NCBI RefSeq assembly: GCF_004153225.1
Contig: NZ_SEMB01000012.1
Coordinates: 1-64,000, forward strand
From: Sporolactobacillus sp. THM7-7
GTDB lineage: Bacteria > Bacillota > Bacilli > Bacillales > Sporolactobacillaceae
Direction of reading: 5' to 3'
DNA: 64,000 bases
Shown here: piece after piece, positions 34,962 to 45,263 of the stretch
Numbering within the stretch: the first letter of the stretch is position 1
Layout of the letters: each line of letters starts with the position of its first letter
The notes under the pieces: model-generated
What the model saw: only the letters and a program-made list of their open reading frames with translations
Told to the model about the DNA's origin: nothing
Databases searched by the model: none
Translations under genes and position numbers: made by a program

Positions 34962-35681
34962 TTGGAAATAAGAGAGCAGGAAAAAAAGCATGAAAAGGTG
35001 CATCGTGTTTTTCAAAAGATTTATAAAAAATACGATGTGATGAATTCGTTAATCAGCTTCAACCGTCACAAATCATGGCGGCGAAAAGCGGAAAGCATCG
35101 TCGACGCCAAATCCGGACAGCATGCGCTTGATGTATGCTGCGGAACCGGAGATTGGACCATTTCTTTGGCGGAGGACGTCGGTCCCGGCGGCAAAGTGGT
35201 CGGCCTTGATTTCAGCGATAATATGCTGAAAGTAGCTAAAGTGAAGATCGATACCCATGAGCTGGATAATGTGACTCTCGTCAATGGAGATGCGATGGAC
35301 ATCCCTTTTGACAGTGGCTCATTTGATCGCGTGACGATTGGTTTCGGCTTGCGCAACGTCCCAGATTATTTGACGGTCCTGAAAGAAATGAACCGCGTTC
35401 TTAAACCTGGCGGAAAAATCGTCTGCCTCGAAACGTCGCAGCCGACGATTCCCGTTTACAGGCAACTCTACTTTTTCTATTTCCGGTATCTCATGCCGCT
35501 GCTCGGCAAACTCTTTGCAGGAAGTTATAAAGAATATGTCTGGCTGAATGAGTCGACACGGAAATTTCCGGGTCGCGGCCGGCTGTCTCAGCTGTTTTGC
35601 CAGGCCGGCTTTCAAAATGTCCGCGTATGGTCACTGATGGGCGGTCTCGCTGCTATTCATCAAGGGGAAAAACCGGAGTGA
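34962..35681 (+). CDS. menG: Demethylmenaquinone methyltransferase
   Basis: MenG (UbiE family) methylates demethylmenaquinone using SAM, the last step of menaquinone synthesis. The 239-residue protein has the SAM motif DVCCGTGDW (57-65), [11 protein letters not shown] and [20 protein letters not shown]. The start is TTG at 34962 after AGAAGGG. It lies between hepS and hepT as in B. subtilis, which shows the cell makes menaquinone even though cytochrome c genes expected nearby are gone. Confidence 0.94.
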   Translation: MEIREQEKKHEKVHRVFQKIYKKYDVMNSLISFNRHKSWRRKAESIVDAKSGQHALDVCCGTGDWTISLAEDVGPGGKVVGLDFSDNMLKVAKVKIDTHELDNVTLVNGDAMDIPFDSGSFDRVTIGFGLRNVPDYLTVLKEMNRVLKPGGKIVCLETSQPTIPVYRQLYFFYFRYLMPLLGKLFAGSYKEYVWLNESTRKFPGRGRLSQLFCQAGFQNVRVWSLMGGLAAIHQGEKPE

Positions 35682-35722
35682 AGCCGGAACTTTCGATACC
35701 GATGGGCGTAAAGGTGAAATCA

Positions 35723-36691
35723 ATGACGATTGCATCAATCTATAGAAGACAGAAGGACAATTTAAAAGAGATCGAGACGAGACTTGAAAGAGCGCTCGAC
35801 GTCGCTCATCCGATCCTAAAAGAAGCCTCGCTTGATTTGCTCAGGGCCGGCGGAAAGCGGATCCGTCCCCTTCTCGCCCTTGTTGCCGCGCAATACGGGG
35901 ATCCGAAGAGGAAAGAAGTCATAGATTCGGCGGTGTCGCTCGAGTTGATCCATATGGCTTCGCTCGTACACGACGATGTCATCGACGACTCCGATATCCG
36001 GCGGGGGCGGCCGACCGTCAAAGCTAAATGGGACAACCGCGTAGCCATGTACACCGGAGATTTTATGTTTGCTAAAGCGATCCGGATCCTTTCCGCTTTT
36101 GAAAATCCGGATGCTCACCGCATCATTTCTAAAGTGATCCGCGACCTCAGTCTGGGGGAGATTGATCAAATCCGCGATTTGTATGATTGGAGACAGAATA
36201 TGCGCCGCTATCTTTTGCGCATCAAACGCAAAACGGCGATTCTGATGGCGCTCAGCTGCCAGCTCGGGGCGCTGGCTGCGGGATGCGGGTTTCTGCTTTC
36301 CCGGAAGCTATATTACTACGGCTATTTTCTCGGCATGAGCTATCAGATAACAGATGATATTCTGGATTTTGTCGGGACGGAAAAACAGCTAGGCAAACCG
36401 GCCGGTAGCGATTTGCGCAGCGGGAATATTACCATGCCGACTTATTACGCGCTCCGTAACGAGGCGCTGCGCGGCCCAATCGTACAGGTATTAGAGGCGG
36501 AGGCGCCGAGCGAAGAGGAATGGCGGCAAGTGATTCGTCTCATTAAATCGTCCGATGCCATTGAAGCTTCAAAGGACATGAGTGAGCGCTATCTGGACAA
36601 GGCAAGAACGATTGTCGACGGATTGCCAGGCAGCGAAGCGACCGCTTTATTGCGCCAGATTGTTGATTATATCGGATCAAGGAAATATTGA
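35723..36691 (+). CDS. hepT: Heptaprenyl diphosphate synthase component 2
   Basis: HepT is the catalytic prenyltransferase subunit. The 322-residue protein has both aspartate-rich motifs, DDVIDD (84-89) and DDILD (211-215), plus GGKRIRP and GEIDQI. The ATG at 35723 is preceded by AAAGGTGA; upstream in-frame starts would extend into menG without an RBS. Confidence 0.93.
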   Translation: MTIASIYRRQKDNLKEIETRLERALDVAHPILKEASLDLLRAGGKRIRPLLALVAAQYGDPKRKEVIDSAVSLELIHMASLVHDDVIDDSDIRRGRPTVKAKWDNRVAMYTGDFMFAKAIRILSAFENPDAHRIISKVIRDLSLGEIDQIRDLYDWRQNMRRYLLRIKRKTAILMALSCQLGALAAGCGFLLSRKLYYYGYFLGMSYQITDDILDFVGTEKQLGKPAGSDLRSGNITMPTYYALRNEALRGPIVQVLEAEAPSEEEWRQVIRLIKSSDAIEASKDMSERYLDKARTIVDGLPGSEATALLRQIVDYIGSRKY

Positions 36692-36741
36692 AAGAGCGGG
36701 ATTACATAAAAGATAATCTTATAATACGAGGAGATAGCAAT

Positions 36742-37161
36742 ATGGAACGAACTTTTTTAATGGTGAAACCGGACGCGGTTCGGAGAGGGCTGATCGGGAC
36801 TATTGTCTCGCGATTTGAAGCGAAAGGATTTAAAATGATTGCCGGCAAATTAATGGTGATCTCCGATGATTTAGTGAAAAAGCACTATCAGGAACATGAG
36901 GGCAAACCGTTTTACGACGACTTGATCGATTTCATGACTTCGGGTCCCGTCTTTGCCATGGTTTGGGAAGGGGAAGACGTAATTAGTCTGTCCCGAACGA
37001 TGATGGGTGCGACCGATCCGAAGAAGGCGTTACCGGGAACGATCCGCGGGGACTTTGCCACTCTCGTCAACCGAAACGTCATTCACGGCTCCGATTCACC
37101 GGAAAGTGCCAAACGAGAAATCAAGCTTTTCTTTAACGCCGATGAACTGGTAACCGATTGA
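36742..37161 (+). CDS. ndk: Nucleoside diphosphate kinase
   Basis: Ndk transfers the gamma-phosphate between nucleoside triphosphates and diphosphates. The 139-residue protein is slightly shorter than most Ndks. It has [13 protein letters not shown] and the active-site histidine H115 in NVIHGSDS. The ATG at 36742 is preceded by GAGGAGA; an earlier in-frame start at 36688 is rejected. It lies after hepT in the conserved order. Confidence 0.94.
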   Translation: MERTFLMVKPDAVRRGLIGTIVSRFEAKGFKMIAGKLMVISDDLVKKHYQEHEGKPFYDDLIDFMTSGPVFAMVWEGEDVISLSRTMMGATDPKKALPGTIRGDFATLVNRNVIHGSDSPESAKREIKLFFNADELVTD

Positions 37162-37290
37162 GCCGACGATAAACGGACTGGCCGATACTATTCGTGAAGA
37201 AAGTATCACATGTCAAGCGGATTTAAGGCTAGGAAAAACAAAGGCTCCGCCGGCGCTAAATTTTTATAGGGATACACAGGTGAGAAGGGC

Positions 37291-38079
37291 ATGAATCGCT
37301 TGGCGGATCAGGATTATGAACAATTTAAACAGATGTTTATGAATTTGACAGGCATTGATCTGTCACTTTATAAAGAGGAACAGATGAAAAGGAGACTCAA
37401 CACGCTTCGTTTGAAACGGCAGATACCGACGTTTGTCTCTTATTATCTGCAAATGAAGAAGTCTGATGAACTGCTTCAGGAATGCCTGAACCGGATCACG
37501 ATCAACGTAACTGAATTTTTTCGCAACCGGCAGCGCTGGGACGTTCTTGAGGGCAAACTCATCCGTTCGTTCCTACAAAAAAAGCACGTTTCCGTATGGA
37601 GCGCAGCGTGTTCGACCGGGGAGGAGGCCTATTCTCTGGCCATACTTTTGAGCAAGCACTTTTCTCCTGATCGTTTTTCCATCGTCGCGACCGATGTCGA
37701 CCGGACGGTGTTGCAAAAAGCGGCCGAAGGAAAATACGTTACTGGCGCGCTTAAGTCGGTGACGGCACAGGAGCGGCGGCAATATTTCTTGAGGGAAGGC
37801 CTTTTTTACCGGATCGATGAACGATTAAAACGATCGATCCGTTTTATGCGCCACGATCTGCTCGCTGAGCCTTCGCCCGGCCTGTTCGATCTCGTTGTCT
37901 GCCGCAATGTGCTGATCTATTTTACAAACGAGGGAAAGAACAGAATTTATCAAAAACTGAGCGATGCACTAAAAACAAACGGTATTCTGTTTGTCGGCAG
38001 TACCGAACAGATTTTTCAGCCGAAGACATATCATTTAAAAGCAGCGGAAACATTTTTTTATGAAAAAATCGAGGGGTAA
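37291..38079 (+). CDS. cheR: Chemotaxis protein methyltransferase CheR
   Basis: CheR methylates glutamates of chemoreceptors using SAM. The 262-residue protein has the N-terminal helical domain (about 5-75) and the SAM-binding [13 protein letters not shown] (103-115), then RHDLL and CRNVLIYF. The ATG has a weak GAGAAGGG upstream. Its isolated place between ndk and aroC is the same as in B. subtilis and, with the PilZ protein above, implies motility. Confidence 0.92.
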   Translation: MNRLADQDYEQFKQMFMNLTGIDLSLYKEEQMKRRLNTLRLKRQIPTFVSYYLQMKKSDELLQECLNRITINVTEFFRNRQRWDVLEGKLIRSFLQKKHVSVWSAACSTGEEAYSLAILLSKHFSPDRFSIVATDVDRTVLQKAAEGKYVTGALKSVTAQERRQYFLREGLFYRIDERLKRSIRFMRHDLLAEPSPGLFDLVVCRNVLIYFTNEGKNRIYQKLSDALKTNGILFVGSTEQIFQPKTYHLKAAETFFYEKIEG

Positions 38080-38083
38080 TGAG

Positions 38084-39250
38084 ATGAGATTTTTGACTGC
38101 AGGCGAATCCCACGGGCCGCAATTAACGGCGATTATTGAGGGGCTGCCTTCTGAACTGACGATTAACGTTGCGGAAATCAACAGGGAATTGAAAAGGCGC
38201 CAGGGCGGTTATGGCCGGGGCAGACGCATGAAGATAGAGTCGGACAATGTGAAGATTTTATCCGGTGTGCGCCACGGGAAAACGACAGGGGCCCCGGTTA
38301 CTCTTGTGATTGAAAACCGCGACTGGACGCATTGGCAGGACATTATGAGCATTGAGGCACCGGATCATCCGGAAAAGGTGAAGAAGCAGGTCACGAAGCC
38401 AAGACCGGGACATGCCGATTTGAACGGCGGAATAAAGTATAACCATCGGGACATGCGCAACGTTCTGGAGCGTTCATCCGCCCGCGAGACGGCGATCCGT
38501 GTGGCGATCGGCGCGGTGGCCAAACAATTTCTGAAACCGTTCGGAATGGATGTCGCGGGAAGGGTGACGGAAATCGGCGGCGTTCGGGATCAGTCGCCGA
38601 TTCCGGCGTCTATCGACGAACTGAAGCAAATCACGGAAGCCTCACCCGTCCGCTGTCTCGACCCGGAAGCCGGAAAACGGATGATGGCAGCCATCGATCG
38701 GGCCAAGGAGGACGGCGACTCGCTCGGCGGCATTGTAGAGGCGATTGCCGTGGGCGCACCGGTCGGCCTCGGCAGCCATGTGCATTACGACCGCAAGCTG
38801 GATGGAAAAATTGCCGGATCCGTCCTCAGCATTAACGCTTTCAAAGGCGTGGAGTTCGGTCTCGGCTTCGAAATGGCCCACCGACCGGGCAGCGAGGTTC
38901 ATGACGAGATTCTCTGGTCGGAGGAGAAGGGATATTCGCGGCGCACAAACCGGCTCGGCGGATTCGAGGGCGGTATGACAAACGGAATGCCGATCGTCGT
39001 CCGAGGGGTGATGAAGCCAATTCCGACGTTGTATAAACCGCTGCAGAGTGTCGATATCAACACGAAGGAGACGTTTGCGGCCAGCATCGAGCGTTCGGAT
39101 AACTGCGCCGTACCGGCCGCCAGCGTCGTTCTGGAAGCGGTTGTTGCCTGGGAGCTAGCTTGCGCAGTGTCGGACAAGTTCGGCGGGGACTGCCTGACCG
39201 ATATGTTGGCGGACTCTGAAGTCTATCGGAAGCGGGCGAGGTTATTCTGA
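38084..39250 (+). CDS. aroC: Chorismate synthase
   Basis: Chorismate synthase (called AroF in B. subtilis) forms chorismate from EPSP using reduced FMN. The 388-residue protein begins [14 protein letters not shown], with [23 protein letters not shown] and FEGGMTNG typical of the family. The ATG at 38084 follows GAGGGG; an in-frame ATG at 38060 lies inside cheR. The stop overlaps the aroB start by one base (TGATG). Confidence 0.95.
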   Translation: MRFLTAGESHGPQLTAIIEGLPSELTINVAEINRELKRRQGGYGRGRRMKIESDNVKILSGVRHGKTTGAPVTLVIENRDWTHWQDIMSIEAPDHPEKVKKQVTKPRPGHADLNGGIKYNHRDMRNVLERSSARETAIRVAIGAVAKQFLKPFGMDVAGRVTEIGGVRDQSPIPASIDELKQITEASPVRCLDPEAGKRMMAAIDRAKEDGDSLGGIVEAIAVGAPVGLGSHVHYDRKLDGKIAGSVLSINAFKGVEFGLGFEMAHRPGSEVHDEILWSEEKGYSRRTNRLGGFEGGMTNGMPIVVRGVMKPIPTLYKPLQSVDINTKETFAASIERSDNCAVPAASVVLEAVVAWELACAVSDKFGGDCLTDMLADSEVYRKRARLF

Positions 39251-40317
39251 TGGAGAAAAAAATGATTCGAACACAGACGGGACGCTACCCGATATACGTC
39301 GGCCGGGATCTGCTTGGCCATGCCGGCCAATGGATCAAGCCAGAACATTCCGGTTATTACATCGTAACGGACAGTCATGTTGCCCCGAAATACTTGCCCG
39401 TTCTGGAAAAAGCGCTTGAAGGTCGAAAAGTCTGGCACTATACGATTCCTGCAGGCGAAGCGTCCAAAAATCTGGACGTATACAGCCGAGTGATTACCGA
39501 TATGCTTGAAAAAAAGCTCGACCGGCAGGCTTGTGTGATTGCGCTCGGAGGCGGTGTTGTCGGGGATCTGGCGGGGTTTGTCGCGGCAACCTATCTTAGA
39601 GGCGTCGCTTTCGTGCAAATCCCGACGACATTGCTTGCCCATGATAGCAGCGTCGGCGGAAAAGTCGGGATCGACCATCCGCTCGGGAAGAATCTGATCG
39701 GGGCTTTTTATCCTCCGGAAGCGGTGATTTTTGATACCGCTGCACTCGAGACGCTTCCGCCAAGAGAAATGAAGTCAGGCTTCGCTGAACTGGCCAAACA
39801 CAGTCTGATTCAATCGGCGACTTTTTATCATGACTTAAAAGCGTCCATTCCGGATCTGTCCGCGCTTTCGGCTGACCGTGTCGGGGCGTTCCTGATGCGG
39901 GGAATCAGCGTCAAGGCGGATATTGTTGAACAGGATGAGCGCGAACAGGGGCTGCGGACCTTTCTGAATTTCGGACATACCCTGGGTCATGCGATTGAAA
40001 AAGAAGCGGGGTTCGGCACGCTGGCCCACGGCGAGGCTGTCGCGATCGGCATGATTTTTGCGATGAAGCTCAGTGAAGAATACTATGGTCTCGCGCTCCC
40101 TGTTCAGGAAGTCAGGGAATGGTTCGACAGGCTGGGACTCCCGACACGAGTTCCGGACGGTCAGAGTGCCGACAGACTGATGGCACAGATGAAGTATGAC
40201 AAGAAAAATAAGAACGGACACTATCGCTTTGTCCTGATGCAAAGCGTTGGCCATCTTTCAACGAACCAGGTTCCTGAAAATCTGGTGCGCCGGGTGCTCG
40301 AATCTTTTATGCGCTAG
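39250..40317 (+). CDS. aroB: 3-dehydroquinate synthase
   Basis: AroB cyclises DAHP to 3-dehydroquinate using NAD and a metal ion. The 355-residue protein has ALGGGVVGDLAGFVAATYLR, QIPTTLLAHDSSVGGKVGID, and the metal-site region FLNFGHTLGHAIE. It is coupled to aroC. aroH, which follows aroB in B. subtilis, is absent; the trp promoter lies two bases after the aroB stop codon. Confidence 0.95.
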   Translation: MEKKMIRTQTGRYPIYVGRDLLGHAGQWIKPEHSGYYIVTDSHVAPKYLPVLEKALEGRKVWHYTIPAGEASKNLDVYSRVITDMLEKKLDRQACVIALGGGVVGDLAGFVAATYLRGVAFVQIPTTLLAHDSSVGGKVGIDHPLGKNLIGAFYPPEAVIFDTAALETLPPREMKSGFAELAKHSLIQSATFYHDLKASIPDLSALSADRVGAFLMRGISVKADIVEQDEREQGLRTFLNFGHTLGHAIEKEAGFGTLAHGEAVAIGMIFAMKLSEEYYGLALPVQEVREWFDRLGLPTRVPDGQSADRLMAQMKYDKKNKNGHYRFVLMQSVGHLSTNQVPENLVRRVLESFMR

Positions 40318-40318
40318 G

Positions 40319-40347
40319 TTGACAGATACAGAGGGTTCGGCTATGAT
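40319..40347 (+). promoter_or_regulatory. Sigma-A promoter of the trp operon
   Basis: TTGACA (40319-40324), a 17-base spacer and TATGAT (40342-40347). It lies just after aroB and before the TRAP-binding leader, so trpD can be transcribed separately from aroC-aroB. Confidence 0.85.
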
Positions 40348-40414
40348 GAAACTACATCTTGATTAGAGATTATTGCTATACAGGCTGGCCGAACCGCGTC
40401 AGGGGATGCGGTCG

Positions 40415-40478
40415 GAGAAAAGATTGAAGAACAGGATGAGCTGAGAAAAGAGAATGAGCTGAGTTGAGAAGAGCTGAG
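40415..40478 (+). promoter_or_regulatory. TRAP-binding site of the trp leader
   Basis: GAG triplets start at 40438, 40443, 40450, 40456, 40461, 40466, 40471 and 40476, mostly with 2-base spacers. Another GAG at 40415 and an AAG at 40427 lie further 5'. Such a row of (G/U)AG repeats is the signature of TRAP binding, and mtrB is in this window. Confidence 0.88.
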
Positions 40479-40508
40479 GGTTGAATGAACGAAACGAAGA
40501 CACAACCC
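40478..40508 (+). promoter_or_regulatory. Antiterminator of the trp attenuator
   Basis: GGGTTG (40478-40483) can pair with CAACCC (40503-40508). The left arm overlaps the last GAG of the TRAP site and the right arm overlaps the terminator stem, so TRAP binding would favour termination. Confidence 0.75.
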
Positions 40509-40533
40509 GCAGTGTATCTACTGCGGGGTTTTT
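40506..40533 (+). terminator. Attenuator terminator of the trp operon
   Basis: CCCGCAG (40506-40512) and CTGCGGG (40521-40527) form a 7-bp stem followed by G and TTTTT. It is mutually exclusive with the upstream antiterminator. Confidence 0.9.
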
Positions 40534-40585
40534 AATGATTGAACATCCCTTCTTTTTAATATCCCTCTGTTGAACCTCATCCACG

Positions 40586-40613
40586 CTCATTCCTCAAAAA
40601 AAAGAGGAGTGGG
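40586..40613 (+). promoter_or_regulatory. Hairpin sequestering the trpD ribosome-binding site
   Basis: CTCATTCCTC (40586-40595) and GAGGAGTGGG (40604-40613) form a 10-bp stem with two G-T pairs and an all-A loop, covering the trpD Shine-Dalgarno GAGGAG. GCTCATTC (40585-40592) is also perfectly complementary to GAATGAGC (40452-40459) in the TRAP site, giving an alternative pairing. Confidence 0.75.
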
Positions 40614-40617
40614 ATCA

Positions 40618-41646
40618 TTGTTTCAGGAAAAATTAAGGGAACTTGCTGCAGGAAAGACGCTGACGGAATCGGAAGCGGCAAAAATGATGGACGAAATTAT
40701 GGAAGGAGCGGCGACCCCATGCCAGATTGCAGGCTTTTTGTCGATCTTAAGTCTGCGAGGGGAAACCGTCGATGAGCTGGCCGGCTGCGTGCGCAGCATG
40801 AAAGCCCATGCCAGACCGCTGCACTATGCCAAAGAACTGCTCGATATTGTCGGAACCGGGGGAGATGGCACCGCTACCTTCAACATTTCCACTGCCAGCG
40901 CCATTCTTCTTTCATCGCTCGGTGTCTGTGTCGCAAAACACGGCAACCGCTCCGTCTCATCAACAAGCGGGGCGGCGGACGCTCTCGAAGCCTTAGGCAT
41001 ATCGATTAAAACGACGCCTGAGGAAGCAGCGGCTCTGCTTGACCGGACGAATATGTGTTTCCTGTTCGCTCCGCTTTATCACGCCTCGATGAAATACGCG
41101 ATCGGTCCGCGCAAAGAACTTGGATTCAGGACGATCTTCAACATGCTTGGTCCGCTGACCAATCCGGCAGGAGCCGAGCGCCAGCTGCTTGGCGTCTATG
41201 ATAAAAAAGTGGCGGAAGCCTATGCTTCTGCGCTGCAGAAATTAGGCACACGCCGGACGCTCGTTGTAACGGGAGAAGACGGGATGGACGAGATGACGAT
41301 TGCCGGAAGGACGGATGCCTTTCTCGTTGAAAACGGCGCGATCAAGCGCTTTTCGGTGATACCGGAAGACGTTGGACTGACGCGCGGCAAACTGGAAGAC
41401 ATTCAGGTGGATAATCCCGAAGCCAGCGCGGCACTCATCGAATCCATTTTCAAAAAAGAAACGGCGAACCAGACAGCGACGGACAGTGTGCTGTTGAATG
41501 CCGGGGCGGGTCTTTTCGTGGCCGGGCGAGCCGATTCCATAGCCGAAGGCATTCATCAGGCGCGGGGGGCGATTGACGAGGGACTCGCGATGAACCAATT
41601 AGCGCTTCTGCGTCAAGAAACGAGGGATGTTTCGCATGTTTCATAA
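40618..41646 (+). CDS. trpD: Anthranilate phosphoribosyltransferase
   Basis: TrpD joins anthranilate and PRPP. The 342-residue protein has the PRPP motif GTGGDGTATFNIST (79-92), KHGNRSVSSTSGAADALE and a helical N-terminal domain. The TTG at 40618 lies eight bases after GAGGAG, which is within a hairpin. It is the first gene of the operon: trpE, which occupies this place in B. subtilis, is absent. It overlaps trpC. Confidence 0.95.
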   Translation: MFQEKLRELAAGKTLTESEAAKMMDEIMEGAATPCQIAGFLSILSLRGETVDELAGCVRSMKAHARPLHYAKELLDIVGTGGDGTATFNISTASAILLSSLGVCVAKHGNRSVSSTSGAADALEALGISIKTTPEEAAALLDRTNMCFLFAPLYHASMKYAIGPRKELGFRTIFNMLGPLTNPAGAERQLLGVYDKKVAEAYASALQKLGTRRTLVVTGEDGMDEMTIAGRTDAFLVENGAIKRFSVIPEDVGLTRGKLEDIQVDNPEASAALIESIFKKETANQTATDSVLLNAGAGLFVAGRADSIAEGIHQARGAIDEGLAMNQLALLRQETRDVSHVS

Positions 41647-42430
41647 TATACTTGATCGGATTCTGGAAACAAAAAAAGAAGAACTGGCCAATTTTCAGAT
41701 GCCTGAACGTCAGGAAAAACAGAAACGTCTTTCGCTCAGGGAGGCACTGGTCCATCCGCATCATAAGCTCGGACTGATTGCGGAGGTGAAACAAGCGTCG
41801 CCTTCTAAGGGGCTGATGTGTGAAACGATGGATCCCCGGGAAGTAGCCAAGTCTTACGAACGGGCCGGAGCGGATGCGGTCAGTGTGCTGACTGACCGTA
41901 CATACTTCCGCGGATCCATGGAAAATTTGATCAAAGTGAAGAAGACCGTACATCTCCCCGTTCTCCGCAAAGACTTTATCATTGATGAGCGTCAGGTTGA
42001 GGAAGCGGACCGAATCGGCGCGGATGCCATTTTGCTGATTGCCGCCGCTCTTGAGCCGATGCAGTTGCACGAGCTATATCTCTCAGCCAGGGAGAAAGGG
42101 CTGGAGTCTCTCGTTGAGGTGCACCGAAAGGAAGAAGCCGAAGCGGTCCTTAACGTATTTACGCCGGAGATTATGGGCGTCAATAACCGCAATTTAAAAA
42201 CTTTTGAAACAAATCTGGAAGTAACAGCGCGTCTGGCGGACGTAATTCCCGAAGGCGTTGTCTTTGTCAGCGAATCGGGCGTTTCGGCGCCCAAGGATGT
42301 TTTCTATCTGAAGCATCGTGGCGCGGATGCGGCGCTGGTCGGCGAAGCGCTGATCCGATCCGGATCGACGGAGAAAAAAGTCGCGGAACTGTTTGGCGCG
42401 GAAGTGAAGCGGCATGCACCCCTTACTTAA
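41636..42430 (+). CDS. trpC: Indole-3-glycerol-phosphate synthase
   Basis: TrpC closes the indole ring from CdRP. The 264-residue TIM barrel has EVKQASPSKG with the catalytic lysine, RKDFIIDERQ, GVNNRNLKTF and SESG. The ATG at 41636 lies nine bases after GAGGG; ATG at 41627 would start directly on it. It overlaps trpD by 11 bases and trpF by 17. Confidence 0.95.
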   Translation: MFHNILDRILETKKEELANFQMPERQEKQKRLSLREALVHPHHKLGLIAEVKQASPSKGLMCETMDPREVAKSYERAGADAVSVLTDRTYFRGSMENLIKVKKTVHLPVLRKDFIIDERQVEEADRIGADAILLIAAALEPMQLHELYLSAREKGLESLVEVHRKEEAEAVLNVFTPEIMGVNNRNLKTFETNLEVTARLADVIPEGVVFVSESGVSAPKDVFYLKHRGADAALVGEALIRSGSTEKKVAELFGAEVKRHAPLT

Positions 42431-43076
42431 ATATTGCGGAAACCGTTCGCTCGCTGATTTACAAGTCAGCTTGGCGGGCAGCGCTGATTATATCGGCCTT
42501 GTTTTTACCCGAAGAAGCCGCCGCACAGTGAGGGCGGATCAAGTCCGGGCGTGGCTTGATCACATGGCGGTTCCGAAAGATAAGGCGCTGGTCGGCGTGT
42601 TCGCGGACGATCCGATCGAGATGATTGAGGATGTCGTGAAAAGCGTGCCGCTTCAGGTTATCCAGCTTCACGGAAAGGAGACGCCCCGCTTTCTGAAGCA
42701 AGTGAAAGCGAAAACGGGGACCACTGTATGGAAGGCGCTTCATCACGGACCAGATACGCTTCGTGCGATGCGCCAGTATCATGGCATAGCGGACGGCTTC
42801 GTGATTGATACAAAGGTACGCGGCGCCTTGGGTGGGACCGGCGTCTCATTCGATTGGAAATGCGTCCCCAATTATACGGCGGAAGCGGCCCGTCAGCGCG
42901 TGCTTTGCTTCATTGCGGGCGGAATCACAGCTGAGAACATTGCGCATCTGCTTGATTATCGTCCGGATGGTATCGACATTGCATCCGGCATTGAACGGAA
43001 TTCAAGAAAAAGCGGCGAGCTGATCCGGAAAATTGAGGAAAAGGTGAGGAAATATGATCAGGCAGCAGCAGATTGA
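42414..43076 (+). CDS. trpF: Phosphoribosylanthranilate isomerase
   Basis: TrpF carries out the Amadori rearrangement of PRA to CdRP. The 220-residue TIM barrel has LKYCGNRS with the general-base cysteine C8, [14 protein letters not shown], the catalytic aspartate in VIDTK and [11 protein letters not shown]. It overlaps both neighbours, indicating coupled translation. Confidence 0.93.
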   Translation: MHPLLKYCGNRSLADLQVSLAGSADYIGLVFTRRSRRTVRADQVRAWLDHMAVPKDKALVGVFADDPIEMIEDVVKSVPLQVIQLHGKETPRFLKQVKAKTGTTVWKALHHGPDTLRAMRQYHGIADGFVIDTKVRGALGGTGVSFDWKCVPNYTAEAARQRVLCFIAGGITAENIAHLLDYRPDGIDIASGIERNSRKSGELIRKIEEKVRKYDQAAAD

Positions 43077-44295
43077 AAGCGAAGAAAAAACTGAAAATAA
43101 AGGCCGATTTGGGACTTTCGGCGGCCAGTATGTCCCGGAGACACTCATGCATGCCGTTCTCGAACTCGAAGACGGATTTAATCAAGCGATGAATGATCAC
43201 GCCTTTTTAGATGAGTATCGGGAGATTCTCCGCAACTATTCAGGAAGACCGACCCCGGTCACCCATTGTAAAAGGCTGAGCGAAAAGGTTGGAGGCGCCC
43301 AAATCTATCTGAAGCGAGAAGATTTAAACCACACGGGCGCCCATAAGATTAATAACGCCGTCGGCCAAGTACTCCTGGCGCGCCGGATGGGAAAAAAGCG
43401 GGTGATCGCTGAGACCGGTGCCGGGCAGCACGGCGTAGCCACGGCAACTGTCGCCGCCTATTTCGGCTTGCCGTGCAAAGTGTTTATGGGTGCGGTGGAT
43501 GTGGAAAGGCAGAAGCTTAACGTTTTTCGGATGAAACTCCTCGGTGCAGAAGTCGTTCCTGTATCAGGAGGAAACGGAACACTGAAGGACGCCATCAATG
43601 AAGCGCTGCGTTATTGGGCGGCGAATGTAGAGGATACTGCCTACATTGTCGGTTCGGTCGTCGGACCGCATCCCTATCCGCTGATTGTACGCGAGTTTCA
43701 GCGGATCATTGGAGATGAAGCGCGCCGGCAAATGATGGAGCAGACGGGAAAGCTTCCTGACGCAGCCTGTGCCTGTGTCGGAGGAGGAAGCAACGCGATG
43801 GGGCTTTTCACCGCTTTTCTGAACGATCCGGTCACTCTTTACGGAGCGGAAGCCGGGGGGAAAGGAACGGAGACCGGCGAACACGCTGCCACGCTGGCTA
43901 AAGGACGTCTCGGGATTATCCACGGTTCGATGACTTATCTCCTTCAGGATAAGAACGGACAAATTATTGAACCGTATTCGATTTCGGCGGGGCTGGATTA
44001 TCCGGGGATCGGTCCGGAACACGCATCTCTCGCGGAATCCGGACGGGCACATTACGAAGCAATCACAGACGGAGAAGCGATAGATGCGCTCGTCGCTCTC
44101 AACCACTGCGAAGGGATTCTGCCGGCACTGGAAAGCGCCCACGGTCTCGCTCTTGCAATGAAGAAAGCGAAAACGATGCGTCCGGACGAGACGATTCTCG
44201 TCTGTCTGTCCGGACGGGGAGATAAAGACGTCAACACTATTCTCAAAGTGCTTGACGATCATGACACCGGCAATGAAAGGAGCGGTGAAGCATGA
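43054..44295 (+). CDS. trpB: Tryptophan synthase beta subunit
   Basis: TrpB is the PLP subunit that condenses indole with serine. The 413-residue protein has [19 protein letters not shown], the PLP lysine K98 in [20 protein letters not shown] and GGGSNAMG. The ATG lies inside trpF, and the stop overlaps the trpA start (ATGA). Confidence 0.96.
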   Translation: MIRQQQIESEEKTENKGRFGTFGGQYVPETLMHAVLELEDGFNQAMNDHAFLDEYREILRNYSGRPTPVTHCKRLSEKVGGAQIYLKREDLNHTGAHKINNAVGQVLLARRMGKKRVIAETGAGQHGVATATVAAYFGLPCKVFMGAVDVERQKLNVFRMKLLGAEVVPVSGGNGTLKDAINEALRYWAANVEDTAYIVGSVVGPHPYPLIVREFQRIIGDEARRQMMEQTGKLPDAACACVGGGSNAMGLFTAFLNDPVTLYGAEAGGKGTETGEHAATLAKGRLGIIHGSMTYLLQDKNGQIIEPYSISAGLDYPGIGPEHASLAESGRAHYEAITDGEAIDALVALNHCEGILPALESAHGLALAMKKAKTMRPDETILVCLSGRGDKDVNTILKVLDDHDTGNERSGEA

Positions 44296-45140
44296 GCCGT
44301 ATGAACGAGTATGTAAATAAAGAACGGGGGATGCTGTTTATCCCTTTTATCACCGCAGGGGATCCGTCGGAAGAGGCAACCGTTGAGCTGGCCTTCATGC
44401 TGCAGTCGGTCGGTGCGAACGCTCTGGAGCTGGGTATTCCGTATTCGGATCCGGTTGCGGACGGTCCGGTGATCCAGAAAGCGTCGCAGCGGGCCCTGGC
44501 CGGAGGGATGAATTTACATCGGGCGCTCAGACTGGTGAAAAAAATCCGCCTTAGGGGTGTGGAAATTCCAATTATCGTATTTACATACGGTAACCTTCTG
44601 TTACAATTAGGGCGGGAAACTTTTTTCCGTGAAGCAAGAGAGAACGGAATCGACGGTCTGCTCGTGCCAGATTTGCCGTTTGAAGAAAGCGGGTCGCTCG
44701 CCGAGCAATGTAAAGCCAATGGAGTGGACCTGATTTCACTTGTCGCTCCGACGACTTCGGAAAAAAGGCTGGAGGCAATCGGTGCTTCGGCGCAGGGCTT
44801 TTTATACTGCGTCTCCTCGCTCGGCGTCACCGGAGTAAGAAAAACTTTTCATCCGAAGGTTCTCTCGTTTCTTGCCAAGGCGCGAAGGGCATGCGATTTG
44901 CCGATCGCGGTCGGGTTCGGTATCTCGTCGAAGGATCAGGTCGGGGCGCTGAAGGGTCATGCCGACGGCTTTGTCGTCGGCAGCCGGATCGTTTCTTTAA
45001 TTGAAAAGAGGGCTGAGCGTCTCAAGAAAGCTGAGACACGTGCCGAAGCCTTGACGGAAATCAGTAACATACTGAAGGATACATTACTAGGAAATCGTAA
45101 GGTGGTTAAAAAGGGTGAGAGATCGACTCAGAATGCCTGA
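44292..45140 (+). CDS. trpA: Tryptophan synthase alpha subunit
   Basis: TrpA splits indole-3-glycerol phosphate and channels indole to TrpB. The 282-residue protein has [10 protein letters not shown], the catalytic glutamate in [10 protein letters not shown] with the following aspartate in [18 protein letters not shown] and GFGISSKDQ. The C-terminal tail (about 255-282) is longer and more basic than usual. The 123 bases before tyrA hold no gene; hisC of B. subtilis is missing here. Confidence 0.94.
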   Translation: MSRMNEYVNKERGMLFIPFITAGDPSEEATVELAFMLQSVGANALELGIPYSDPVADGPVIQKASQRALAGGMNLHRALRLVKKIRLRGVEIPIIVFTYGNLLLQLGRETFFREARENGIDGLLVPDLPFEESGSLAEQCKANGVDLISLVAPTTSEKRLEAIGASAQGFLYCVSSLGVTGVRKTFHPKVLSFLAKARRACDLPIAVGFGISSKDQVGALKGHADGFVVGSRIVSLIEKRAERLKKAETRAEALTEISNILKDTLLGNRKVVKKGERSTQNA

Positions 45141-45263
45141 GCTATATAAAAGAGTGCCTGTCAAAAGATGGGCCGAACCTCGCGTTGTCCCGTTCGATGC
45201 AGATGGAACTCATCCCTTTGGAAGAAACGGCGCTGCAGATAAACGGCTTGAGGTTTGTGATCC

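Noticed and set aside
37162-37290. Sigma-D (flagellar) promoter of cheR
   Set aside because: GCCGATAC at 37181-37188 resembles the -10 box, but no TAAA lies 15 bases upstream.
40415-40483. Leader peptide attenuator of the trp operon (tryptophan codons)
   Set aside because: No short reading frame with an RBS and tryptophan codons was found; the GAG row and mtrB point to TRAP instead.
45141-45263. Remnant of hisC between trpA and tyrA
   Set aside because: Short open stretches here do not resemble HisC in any frame.
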